Of a DNA stretch of 64,000 nucleotides, positions 25,599 through 33,891 are shown in pieces. The notes beneath the pieces are model-generated. The model searched no databases and was not told the origin of the DNA. It saw nothing but the letters and a program-made list of their open reading frames with translations. The position numbers and the translations under genes were made by a program. The first letter of the stretch is position 1; every line of letters starts with the position of its first letter. Source of the stretch: Rhizobium sp. P38BS-XIX. Lineage in GTDB: Bacteria; Pseudomonadota; Alphaproteobacteria; Rhizobiales; Rhizobiaceae. The stretch is taken from assembly GCF_012641435.1 (NCBI RefSeq), contig NZ_JABAIJ010000011.1:62001-126000 (forward strand), written 5' to 3'.

Positions 25599-26437
25599 TG
25601 CGGATCGTCAAAGCTATTTCTGGGCATATGAGCGGCCGGATCGGCGGCACGATCGTCATCATGTACATTTTGCTCGCTATTCTTGGGACGCTGGGCGTTA
25701 CTCCTCACGATCCCCTGACGCAGAACCGGATCGATCGTCTCCATGCGCCAAGCCTTACCTATTGGATGGGCACGGATCTTTTCGGCCGCGACGTGGCAAG
25801 CCGCCTTATGAACGGCATCGGAGAATCTTTCACTGTGGCCTTTTTCTCCGTTGCCGTTGCAAGCCTGATCGGCACACTGCTGGGACTAACGGCGGCATGG
25901 TCCGGCAAACGTTGGGACGGCGTCATCATGCGCACCATGGACGTGTTGCTCGCCTTTCCGGCGATCCTGCTTGCGCTTTTGATTATCGCCATCGTCGGTC
26001 CCGGTACCTGGACCAGCGTTGCGGCAATCGCAATCGTTTATACGCCGATCTTTACCCGCGTGGTGCGTGGCCCCGCTCTTTCGCTGAAGAACCGCGACTT
26101 TGTCGATGCGGCGCGCACCTTCGGCAGCAGTCGGTCTTATATTCTGACGCGGCATCTCCTGCTCAATCTCGTGGCTCCCCTGACTGTGCAGGTGACGCTG
26201 GCGCTTGCCTGGTCACTATTGACGGAGGCAGGCTTGAGCTTCCTCGGCCTGGGAACGCAGCCTCCGGCTTCGTCGTTGGGCCTAATGCTGAGCGACAGTC
26301 GAAATCTGATGGAAACAGCGCCCTGGTTGCTGATCTTTCCCGGCGTCACCATCATGATCTCCATTCTCGGCTTCAACCTGCTCGGCGATGCCTTGCGTGA
26401 TATTTTCGACCCCAAAATGCGGAGGTCGACTGTATGA
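25598..26437 (+). CDS. ABC transporter permease (DppC/OppC type)
   Basis: A 279-residue inner-membrane protein. The segments GVTPHDPLTQNRIDRLHAPS and MGTDLFGRDVASRLMNG are diagnostic of DppC/OppC subunits, and the coupling loop is DAARTFGSSRSYILTRHLL. Its start overlaps the stop of the DppB-like gene by one base, and its own stop overlaps the ATPase gene start by four bases, so the three are translated as a coupled set. Confidence 0.95.
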   Translation: MRIVKAISGHMSGRIGGTIVIMYILLAILGTLGVTPHDPLTQNRIDRLHAPSLTYWMGTDLFGRDVASRLMNGIGESFTVAFFSVAVASLIGTLLGLTAAWSGKRWDGVIMRTMDVLLAFPAILLALLIIAIVGPGTWTSVAAIAIVYTPIFTRVVRGPALSLKNRDFVDAARTFGSSRSYILTRHLLLNLVAPLTVQVTLALAWSLLTEAGLSFLGLGTQPPASSLGLMLSDSRNLMETAPWLLIFPGVTIMISILGFNLLGDALRDIFDPKMRRSTV

Positions 26438-28173
26438 CCCCACTTCTTTCGGTCTCAGATCTCAGTGTCGGTTTTGGGCGCAACCCTGCGGGCTCTCCCA
26501 TCGTACAGAACGTCAGCTTTGAGCTTGACGCCGGCAAGACGCTGGCGATCGTCGGCGAGAGCGGCTCGGGCAAGTCGGTGACGGCGCTGTCGATCAATCG
26601 TCTTGTTGATTTCGGAGGTGGCCGGATCACAGGCGGATCGATCCGCTTGAGGCGGTCCGACAACAGCCTCCTCGATTTGGCGAGAGCCAGCGAGGCTGAA
26701 CTGACGAAGATCCGCGGCGGCGAGATCGGCATGATCTTCCAGGAGCCGATGACCTCCCTTAATCCGGTGCTGACCATCGGAACGCAGATCGAAGAGTCGT
26801 TCCGGTTGCATCGCGGGTTGACGGGAAGCCAGGCGAAAGCTGCAGCCAAGGATGCTCTCGATCGCGTGCGCATTCCCGACGCCGCGCGCCGTCTCAAGTA
26901 CTGCCCGAACCAGCTTTCCGGCGGCATGCTGCAGCGTGTGATGATCGCAACGGCCCTTGCCTGTAATCCCCGTCTGTTGATCGCCGATGAGCCGACGACC
27001 GCGCTCGATGTCACCGTGCAGGCGCAGATCATGGCGCTGCTCGCGGAATTAAAGCGCGAGACCGGCATGTCGATGATTTTCATCACCCACGACATCGGCC
27101 TAGTCGCGGGCATTGCCGACAAGGTCATGGTGATGCAGGGCGGGCAGGTGGTGGAACAGGGTGAGCTTGACGAGATCCTTGATCGCCCAACGCACCCCTA
27201 CACACGGCATCTTCTTCATTCCGTCCCGCACTTCTCGTCCGGGCAGGCCGCGCGCACTGATTTTCAACGCACGGAGACTACGGCTAAGCCGGCTTTGAAC
27301 GTGGAGGGCCTGACCGTTCGCTTCCCCGTCAAAGGCGGCATTTTTCGACGGTCTAGCGGCGCCGTTCATGCCGTCGAAGGCGTCGGTTTTGATCTTATGC
27401 CGGGTGAGACACTGGCAATCGTCGGAGAAAGCGGCTCAGGAAAATCCACCACCGCCCGCGCGATCCTTGGGTTGGTGAAGTCGACCCGGGGCAAGCTGAC
27501 GAGCAATGGCCGGTTGGCCGACGAGCACACCAGCGCGGTGCAGATGGTCTTTCAAAACCCTTACGCGTCGCTCAATCCCAGGCTTCGTGTCGACAACATC
27601 CTCGCCGAGCCGATGATCGCTGCAGGTCGCCGCATGTCTGCCGAAACGCGGGAACGGATGACCATGTTGTTGAGGCGGGTAGGCCTTCCGGAAAATTCGC
27701 TGGAGCGTTACCCGCACGAGTTTTCCGGCGGACAGCGGCAGAGACTGTGCATTGCGCGTGCATTGATGCTCAATCCGTCCGTGCTGGTACTTGACGAAGC
27801 GGTGTCAGCACTCGACGTCTCGGTGCAGGCTCAGGTCCTGGAGTTGCTGATAGAATTGCAACGAGAATATGGGTTGGCCTATCTGTTCATCTCGCATGAC
27901 ATGGCGGTCGTTGAGCGCATCGCCCATCGTATTGCCGTGATCTACGCCGGGCAGATCGTCGAGATCGGTGACGCTGCTTGCGTCTTGTCGGAGCCGAGGC
28001 ATTCCTATACCAGGCGACTGATCGCGGCAGTTCCGACGGTTGCCCGGCGCAAAGAGACCTTCACGCTCGACACGCGCCAGGTTCCATCGCTGGTGCGGCC
28101 AGCGGGCTTTGAGCCCGTTATGCCGGAATGGCGCCGCTTTGCTGCCGATCACATCGCCTTGGCGGAAGTCTGA
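26434..28173 (+). CDS. ABC transporter ATPase with two fused nucleotide-binding domains
   Basis: A 579-residue fusion of DppD- and DppF-like ATPases. Each half has a Walker A (GESGSGKS, about residues 43-50 and again near 330), a signature (LSGGM in the first, FSGGQRQR in the second) and a Walker B (LLIADEPTTALDV; VLVLDEAVSALDV). Both halves carry the oligopeptide-transporter C-terminal extension (THPYTRHLLHSVP, RHSYTRRLIAAVP). This fused form energises glutathione- and peptide-type importers in rhizobia. It completes the import system encoded downstream of murQ. Confidence 0.95.
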   Translation: MTPLLSVSDLSVGFGRNPAGSPIVQNVSFELDAGKTLAIVGESGSGKSVTALSINRLVDFGGGRITGGSIRLRRSDNSLLDLARASEAELTKIRGGEIGMIFQEPMTSLNPVLTIGTQIEESFRLHRGLTGSQAKAAAKDALDRVRIPDAARRLKYCPNQLSGGMLQRVMIATALACNPRLLIADEPTTALDVTVQAQIMALLAELKRETGMSMIFITHDIGLVAGIADKVMVMQGGQVVEQGELDEILDRPTHPYTRHLLHSVPHFSSGQAARTDFQRTETTAKPALNVEGLTVRFPVKGGIFRRSSGAVHAVEGVGFDLMPGETLAIVGESGSGKSTTARAILGLVKSTRGKLTSNGRLADEHTSAVQMVFQNPYASLNPRLRVDNILAEPMIAAGRRMSAETRERMTMLLRRVGLPENSLERYPHEFSGGQRQRLCIARALMLNPSVLVLDEAVSALDVSVQAQVLELLIELQREYGLAYLFISHDMAVVERIAHRIAVIYAGQIVEIGDAACVLSEPRHSYTRRLIAAVPTVARRKETFTLDTRQVPSLVRPAGFEPVMPEWRRFAADHIALAEV

Positions 28174-28209
28174 GCGGGGCTGCAAGGTGTCTTGAAGGCA
28201 GGAGGGAGC

Positions 28210-29211
28210 ATGCAGTTTCAGGAGGGCTTCGACCGGGCCTTTGCTCCGCTCGAACAAGCAGTCGCAACAGACCGCATTCCCGGCGGCGTGCTGGGCATGG
28301 TTGATCGTGGCGGTATCAGGCAGGTCCGCGCGATCGGCTCTGCCCAGAAAGTGCCCGATGTCAGACCGATGCTTGCGGACACCTGGTTCGATCTGGCGTC
28401 TCTCACCAAAGTTATTTTTACCACACCGCGCATTCTTGCCTTGGCCGAGGCCGGGACGATTGACCTCGACGCTCCTTTGATCGAACTTTTGCCCGATCTG
28501 CGCCAGTACAGCGCCGAAGCTTGGGAGCGTAAGGTGACGTTCCGCCAGTGCCTGGGGCATCAGACGCCGTTCCCGGCGGTCGAACCGATCTACACTTATG
28601 GCCGTGATCCGGAGCTTCTGCGCGCCTTCATCCTGCAGCGAGAATGGCGTCCCGGGCCAGCCGTTTATTCCGATATCAATTTCATTTTGCTTGGTTTCGC
28701 CCTGGAGCGCCTAAACCGACGAACGATCCGTGCCCTGGATCCCGGGCCGGGATTTGCGTTTTCCGCGCCCTCAGACTTGTCTGCCGCAACGGAGGACTGC
28801 ACCTGGCGCCACCGTGTTCTGTCAGGCGAAGTCCATGATGATAATTGTTCCGCCCTGCAAGGTGCTGGCCATGCGGGGCTTTTCGGAACGGCCGCCGCGA
28901 TCCTCGATTTCGCCGAGGGGTTGCTTGACGGCAGTGGTGCCGCGGCAGGTTCGATTGCCCTGATGCGCACGCCGCTTTCGGCCACGCGCACGCATGGCTG
29001 GGAGCGGCCGCACGAGGGCTGGCATGGCGGCAGCCTCTGTTCTCCAGGGACCATCGGCCATACGGGGTTTACCGGCACGGCCCTCTGGGTCGACTTCGAC
29101 AAGGGCAGGGCTTGGACCTTGCTCACCAACCGCATTCATCCGACACGCCACTTTGACAGCGGCATTCTGGCGCTTCGTCAAACGGTGAGCGATCTCGTCA
29201 ACGCATCTTAG
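28210..29211 (+). CDS. beta-lactamase-fold serine hydrolase without signal peptide
   Basis: A 333-residue class C beta-lactamase/penicillin-binding-protein fold. The nucleophile motif is SLTK (S64, K67), the second motif is YSD (Y153-S-D) in place of the usual YxN, and HTGFTGT near the C-terminus takes the place of KTG. The start at 28210 follows GGAGGGAGC. No signal peptide or membrane segment is visible, so the protein should be cytoplasmic, which is unusual for this fold. Between the importer and anmK genes it may process imported muropeptide, for example a D-amino acid or peptide bond; this is inference. Confidence 0.88.
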   Translation: MQFQEGFDRAFAPLEQAVATDRIPGGVLGMVDRGGIRQVRAIGSAQKVPDVRPMLADTWFDLASLTKVIFTTPRILALAEAGTIDLDAPLIELLPDLRQYSAEAWERKVTFRQCLGHQTPFPAVEPIYTYGRDPELLRAFILQREWRPGPAVYSDINFILLGFALERLNRRTIRALDPGPGFAFSAPSDLSAATEDCTWRHRVLSGEVHDDNCSALQGAGHAGLFGTAAAILDFAEGLLDGSGAAAGSIALMRTPLSATRTHGWERPHEGWHGGSLCSPGTIGHTGFTGTALWVDFDKGRAWTLLTNRIHPTRHFDSGILALRQTVSDLVNAS

Positions 29212-29221
29212 GAGCCTGACC

Positions 29222-30337
29222 ATGGAACCAATCTGGGCAGTCGGTCTGATGACCGGGACCGTCCTCGACGGCAATATCGATGTCGCGATGTTAAAGACGG
29301 ATGGCGAGCGCGTCGAAGAGTTCGGACCTTATGTTCTGGCGCCCTATCCCGATTGGATTCGAAGACTTCTGGAGGAAACTCTGGCAAAAGCCCGTCTCTG
29401 GAATTTCGAGGGAGCCGAGCCGGCTATCTTCAAGGAGGCCGAAGAGGCGTTGACGCGTGCCCAGTCGGAGGCCGTCAGGCAGCTTGTCGAAAGCAACGGT
29501 ATGACAATGGCCGAAATCGGTGTTGTCGGTTTTCATGGTCAGACGGTGCTTCACAGGGCGCCGCAGAAGGATCGCCGGGGTCAGACGCGCCAGCTCGGCG
29601 ACGGCGAGCTGATGCGCTCGATTCTCGACACGAAAGTCGCCTACGATTTCCGCTCCGCCGACATACGCGCCGGCGGGCAGGGCGCGCCGCTTGCTGCGGC
29701 CTATCATACTGCGCTGCTGCGTGGCGCGGGCGCTGCTGGCGAAGCCGCCATTCTCAATCTGGGTGGCGTTGCCAATGTCACCTGGTGGGATGGCGCGGGA
29801 AATTTCGTTGCTTTTGACACCGGTCCGGCCAACGCGCCGCTGAACGATTTTATCAAGGCTCGCGGGTTGGGAGAGATGGATCGTGACGGGGCGCTTGGGC
29901 GGGCTGGCACGGTCGACGAAGGCCGGCTCGAAAAATTGCTGCAACATCCCTACCTGACTGCGCCCTATCCAAAATCGCTGGATCGCTTCGATTTCGGCGC
30001 CTCCATGGCGGATGGCCTTAGTCCGGAAGACGGGGCAGCGACGCTTTCGGCCTTCACGGCAAGCGCCGTGGGCAAGGCTCTGGATCTGTTGCCGCGCAGG
30101 CCGACAAAGGTCGTCGTCAGCGGCGGCGGCCGTCACAATCCGACGATCATGTCGATGCTCCGGAGCCGGGCAGGCGTCGAGCCGATTTTTGCCGAGGATC
30201 TCGGTTGGCGCGGGGATGCCGTGGAAGCGGAATGCTTTGCTTTTCTCGCCGTTCGCGTTCTTCGCGGCATGCCTATCAGCTTCCCGGGTACAACGGGCGT
30301 TCCTGCGCCGATGCGAGGCGGACAGTTGGCGCAATAG
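29222..30337 (+). CDS. anmK: anhydro-N-acetylmuramic acid kinase
   Basis: A 371-residue ASKHA kinase that opens the 1,6-anhydro ring of anhydroMurNAc and phosphorylates it to MurNAc-6-phosphate, the substrate of MurQ. The ATP loop is GLMTGTVLDGNID (S in the usual GTSLDG replaced by V). VGFHGQTVLHRAP, ILNLGGVANVTW and FDTGPANAPLND, the last with the catalytic Asp, are family signatures, as is VVVSGGGRHNPTIM. It starts ten bases after the serine hydrolase gene in the same operon. Finding anmK together with murQ and an importer shows that the locus handles anhydro-muropeptides, products of lytic transglycosylases. Confidence 0.94.
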   Translation: MEPIWAVGLMTGTVLDGNIDVAMLKTDGERVEEFGPYVLAPYPDWIRRLLEETLAKARLWNFEGAEPAIFKEAEEALTRAQSEAVRQLVESNGMTMAEIGVVGFHGQTVLHRAPQKDRRGQTRQLGDGELMRSILDTKVAYDFRSADIRAGGQGAPLAAAYHTALLRGAGAAGEAAILNLGGVANVTWWDGAGNFVAFDTGPANAPLNDFIKARGLGEMDRDGALGRAGTVDEGRLEKLLQHPYLTAPYPKSLDRFDFGASMADGLSPEDGAATLSAFTASAVGKALDLLPRRPTKVVVSGGGRHNPTIMSMLRSRAGVEPIFAEDLGWRGDAVEAECFAFLAVRVLRGMPISFPGTTGVPAPMRGGQLAQ

Positions 30338-30445
30338 CTGCCTGACGAAGAGGCATTATCGCATCGGAGGTTTTCGCTTACGTCCATCGATGATATGTAA
30401 GGCCGCGAATTTGCGATCGGTTGGTCTCGGACGGATATCGCTTAG

Positions 30446-31396
30446 ATGGCAGGCAAGCAGTCTCGAACGGGCGTCGTCGGCATTATCGTTGCTTTTACGA
30501 TCGCATCGGTTCTGGCTGCCCTTGACGGCAGCTCTGCAATCGCACAGCCGGAGTGGAGCGTGGCGCCCCCTGCCTGTATATCCGGTCCGCTGACAACGGA
30601 AACGGGCGGGACACTTTGCCTGCGCAAGGAAAGCTACAATCGCGATCTCTGTTTGGCCATCGAGTATTTCGCCCATGCCAATCATCTGCCGCCGGATTAT
30701 CTGGCGCGGCTGGTTTGGCGCGAGAGCCTGTTTCGCTCTGATGCCGTCAGCCCCAAAGGGGCTCGCGGCATTGCGCAGTTTATGCCGGGGACGGCGAAGC
30801 TGCGCGGCGTGCGCGACAGCTACGATGCGCTTGAAGCGCTCGGCAAGGCCGCAACCTATCTCGACGAGTTGCGCAACCGGTTCGGAAATCTCGGTCTTGC
30901 CGCCGCCGCATATAATGCCGGCGAAGCAGGTCTCGCGAATTTTCTGAATGCGGGCGGCCTCCCGTACGAGACACGCAATTATGTGAGCGCCATCACAGCA
31001 CATAGTGTTGAGGAATGGCGAGATGATCCGCCCGACATGGCCGCACCCGAGCTGGATAAGAGCAAGCCGTTCGTCGATTCGTGCGTCGCTCTTGCCGATA
31101 GCCGGCGATTCAAGCCCGTGCCGCTAGAGCAGGAGCGGCCCTGGGCGCCTTGGGGCGCCCAATTGGCCGAGCATTTCCAGGTGAACGCTGCACGCAGTCT
31201 TTTTGCTGCAAATATCCGCAATTTGCCGGCGCCGTTGAACGCCGAGAAGCCCCTGATCGTACGTCAGCGCAATGCCGATTTCGGTCGCCGTGTCCGCTAT
31301 GCGGCGCGCATTGCGCGCCAGACCCGCCAAGAGGCCGACGCAGTCTGTATCCAGGTGCGCCAGCAAGGCGGCTCCTGTCTCGTTTTCAAGAACTGA
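30446..31396 (+). CDS. exported lytic transglycosylase (SLT domain)
   Basis: A 316-residue protein with a signal peptide (residues 1-34, ending SSAIAQ). The SLT goose-lysozyme-like domain has the catalytic Glu in LVWRESLFR (E93), then GARGIAQFMPGTA and LAAAAYNAGEAGL. The C-terminal 140 residues have no domain I recognise. Lytic transglycosylases cut glycan strands and leave 1,6-anhydroMurNAc ends, the substrate class of AnmK, so the enzyme fits as the periplasmic or extracellular start of the recycling route. It is 108 bases after anmK and may have its own promoter. Confidence 0.9.
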   Translation: MAGKQSRTGVVGIIVAFTIASVLAALDGSSAIAQPEWSVAPPACISGPLTTETGGTLCLRKESYNRDLCLAIEYFAHANHLPPDYLARLVWRESLFRSDAVSPKGARGIAQFMPGTAKLRGVRDSYDALEALGKAATYLDELRNRFGNLGLAAAAYNAGEAGLANFLNAGGLPYETRNYVSAITAHSVEEWRDDPPDMAAPELDKSKPFVDSCVALADSRRFKPVPLEQERPWAPWGAQLAEHFQVNAARSLFAANIRNLPAPLNAEKPLIVRQRNADFGRRVRYAARIARQTRQEADAVCIQVRQQGGSCLVFKN

Positions 31397-31518
31397 TGTC
31401 CGAGAGCCAATGTCTGATCATGTCAGGCCGATTGTGCTTTACTCGCTGATGTCACAGGATTATTTCTTGAAAATCCGGCCTTTGGGAGGAAGTCGTTGGG
31501 TAACCAAAGGAGCCTATG

Positions 31519-33789
31519 ATGGCGCAAAAGCGTGAAGTCCCTGGTATTCGTCCCTACAACAGTCCCGCAGGTGGCTGGGGAGCGCTGAAGGCCACCGCCA
31601 AGGCAGTTCGCGACCAGATGGATGTCACCGAAGCGCCGGGTCTTCTCTTGCGGACCAACAAGCCGGCGGGATTCGACTGCCCCGGCTGCGCATGGCCGGA
31701 CAAAGAGCATACTTCCACCTTCCAGTTTTGTGAAAACGGCGCAAAGGCTGTGACCTGGGAGGCGACGAACAAGCGCGTAACGCCCGACTTCTTTGCCAAG
31801 CATACAGTAAGCGAGCTTTTGACCTGGAGCGATTACGAGCTCGAGAACGCAGGTCGGTTGACGCATCCGATGGTTTACGATCGCGCCTCCGACACCTATC
31901 GGCCGATTGCCTGGGAAGACGCTTTCGCCCGCATCGGCGACGTCATGCGAAGCCAGTCCGACCCTGACATGGTCGAGTTTTATACCTCAGGCCGCGCTTC
32001 CAACGAAGCCGCCTTCCTCTTCCAGATCTTTGCCCGCGAATATGGCACCAACAATTTTCCCGACTGCTCGAACATGTGCCATGAGGCAACGAGTGTCGGC
32101 CTGCCGCAATCGATCGGCATCGGCAAGGGCACGGTCTCGCTTGATGACTTCGACGAATGTGACCTGATCATTTCCATGGGCCACAATCCCGGCACCAACC
32201 ATCCGCGTATGATGGGGACGTTGCACGAATGCTCGCGCCGTGGCGTGCCGATCATCGTCTTCAATCCTTTGAAGGAAAGAGCGCTGGAGCGGTTTGCCGA
32301 TCCGCAAAGCCCTGTCGAGATGGCGACCTTCGGCTCCACGCGCATTGCGTCCTCATACTATCAGGTAAAGATCGGCGGTGATGCCGCCGCGCTCAAGGGC
32401 ATCATGAAGGCGGTATTGGCACTCGCCGAAACCGAGACGGATATTCTCGACCAGGCCTTCATCGCCGAACACACCATAGGCTTCGATGCTCTGGTTGCAG
32501 ACATCGATCAGACCGACTGGACGGACATCGAGCGTGTATCGGGTCTGGCGCGCGCGGATCTTGAGCGCGTTGCCGCGATCTACGCCAAGTCGAAGGCGAC
32601 GATCGTCGCTTACGGCATGGGCATAACCCAGCATGCCAAGGGAACAGCGAATGTGCAGCAAATCGCCAATCTTCTGTTGCTGCGCGGCAATTTCGGCAAG
32701 CCGGGCGCCGGTATTTGCCCGTTGCGCGGCCATTCCAATGTGCAGGGTAATCGTACGGTCGGGATTACGGAAAAGCCGACGCCAGCCCTGATCGAGGGCA
32801 TCGAGCGGGCCTTCGGGTTCACGTCTCCGTCCCATCACGGTCATGATGCTGTTGCTGCCATGCAAGCCATGGCAGAGGGACGCTCCAAGGTGTTGCTGTG
32901 CCTTGGCGGCAATTTCTCGATCGCACTTCCTGATCCGGATCTATGCGCAAAGGCGATGCGCAAACTCGATCTTGCCGTTCATATGAACACCAAGCTCAAT
33001 CGTTCCAATCTTCTGATCGGAAAAGAATCGTTCCTGTTTCCCGTGCTTGGACGAACCGAGCTGGACGTTCAGGCAGCCGGAACGCAATCTGTCACGATTG
33101 AGGATTCCATGTCGATGGTGCATGCCTCGCGTGGCCGGTTGAAGCCGGCCTCAGATCAGTTGCGTTCGGAACCTGCCATCGTTGCCGCGATGGCTCAAGC
33201 GACGCTTCCGGACAGCAAGGTCGCCTGGATGGAACTCGTCACCGATTATGATCTGATCCGCGACAAGATCGAAATCGTTTACCCGGATTTCGCAGGATAT
33301 AACGAGCGCATCCGCGTGCCTGGCGGCTTCCGTCTGCCACTCGGGCCGACGGAGCGCGTCTGGAAGACGCCGTCGGGCAAGGCGGAATTCAAGCCGTTTT
33401 CAGGCCTCAACGAGGATATCTCCCTTTCCGACCGCAGCATTTTGAAGCTCGCGACGATCCGCAGTCACGATCAGTACAATACGACGATCTATGGCTTGGA
33501 CGACCGCTATCGCGGCGTCTTTGGTCGCCGCGATGTTCTGTTCATGAATGATAAGGATCTAGCGGCAAAAGGCCTGGAACACGGCGATCTCGTAGAGATC
33601 GAAACGGCCCTCCCGTCCGGTGGCAGACGCTTGCTGCAGCTGACGGCCATTTCCTACGACATTTCCGAGGGCTCGGTCGCCGCTTATTATCCGGAAGCCA
33701 ATTGCCTGATCCCGCTGGATTATCAGGACAAGGAAAGCGGTACGCCGTCCTACAAGTCTATTCCGGTGCGCATCGTCAAGGCGGCATGA
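31519..33789 (+). CDS. FdhF/YdeP-family molybdopterin oxidoreductase
   Basis: A protein of about 756 residues of the YdeP branch of formate-dehydrogenase-like molybdoenzymes. It starts with the family segment PYNSPAGGWGALKATA, then FDCPGCAWPD, and carries the molybdopterin-binding blocks FYTSGRASNEAAFL, CSNMCHEATSVGL, and CPLRGHSNVQGNRTVGI, with a C-terminal Molydop_binding domain (DVLFMNDKDLAAKGL). Substrates of the family are mostly unknown; YdeP is linked to acid resistance in E. coli. AAGGAG is placed better for the ATG at 31519 than for the ATG three bases upstream. No accessory fdhD gene lies beside it. Confidence 0.92.
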   Translation: MAQKREVPGIRPYNSPAGGWGALKATAKAVRDQMDVTEAPGLLLRTNKPAGFDCPGCAWPDKEHTSTFQFCENGAKAVTWEATNKRVTPDFFAKHTVSELLTWSDYELENAGRLTHPMVYDRASDTYRPIAWEDAFARIGDVMRSQSDPDMVEFYTSGRASNEAAFLFQIFAREYGTNNFPDCSNMCHEATSVGLPQSIGIGKGTVSLDDFDECDLIISMGHNPGTNHPRMMGTLHECSRRGVPIIVFNPLKERALERFADPQSPVEMATFGSTRIASSYYQVKIGGDAAALKGIMKAVLALAETETDILDQAFIAEHTIGFDALVADIDQTDWTDIERVSGLARADLERVAAIYAKSKATIVAYGMGITQHAKGTANVQQIANLLLLRGNFGKPGAGICPLRGHSNVQGNRTVGITEKPTPALIEGIERAFGFTSPSHHGHDAVAAMQAMAEGRSKVLLCLGGNFSIALPDPDLCAKAMRKLDLAVHMNTKLNRSNLLIGKESFLFPVLGRTELDVQAAGTQSVTIEDSMSMVHASRGRLKPASDQLRSEPAIVAAMAQATLPDSKVAWMELVTDYDLIRDKIEIVYPDFAGYNERIRVPGGFRLPLGPTERVWKTPSGKAEFKPFSGLNEDISLSDRSILKLATIRSHDQYNTTIYGLDDRYRGVFGRRDVLFMNDKDLAAKGLEHGDLVEIETALPSGGRRLLQLTAISYDISEGSVAAYYPEANCLIPLDYQDKESGTPSYKSIPVRIVKAA

Positions 33790-33891
33790 TATTGGCAGCT
33801 CGGCGGCTGCTTTCATCATGGTCGCAACACAGGCGACGCGCTCTGGCGCGTATCGGCTCGTCGGTTTGATCGCAGCCGACAAGTTTCAGGA

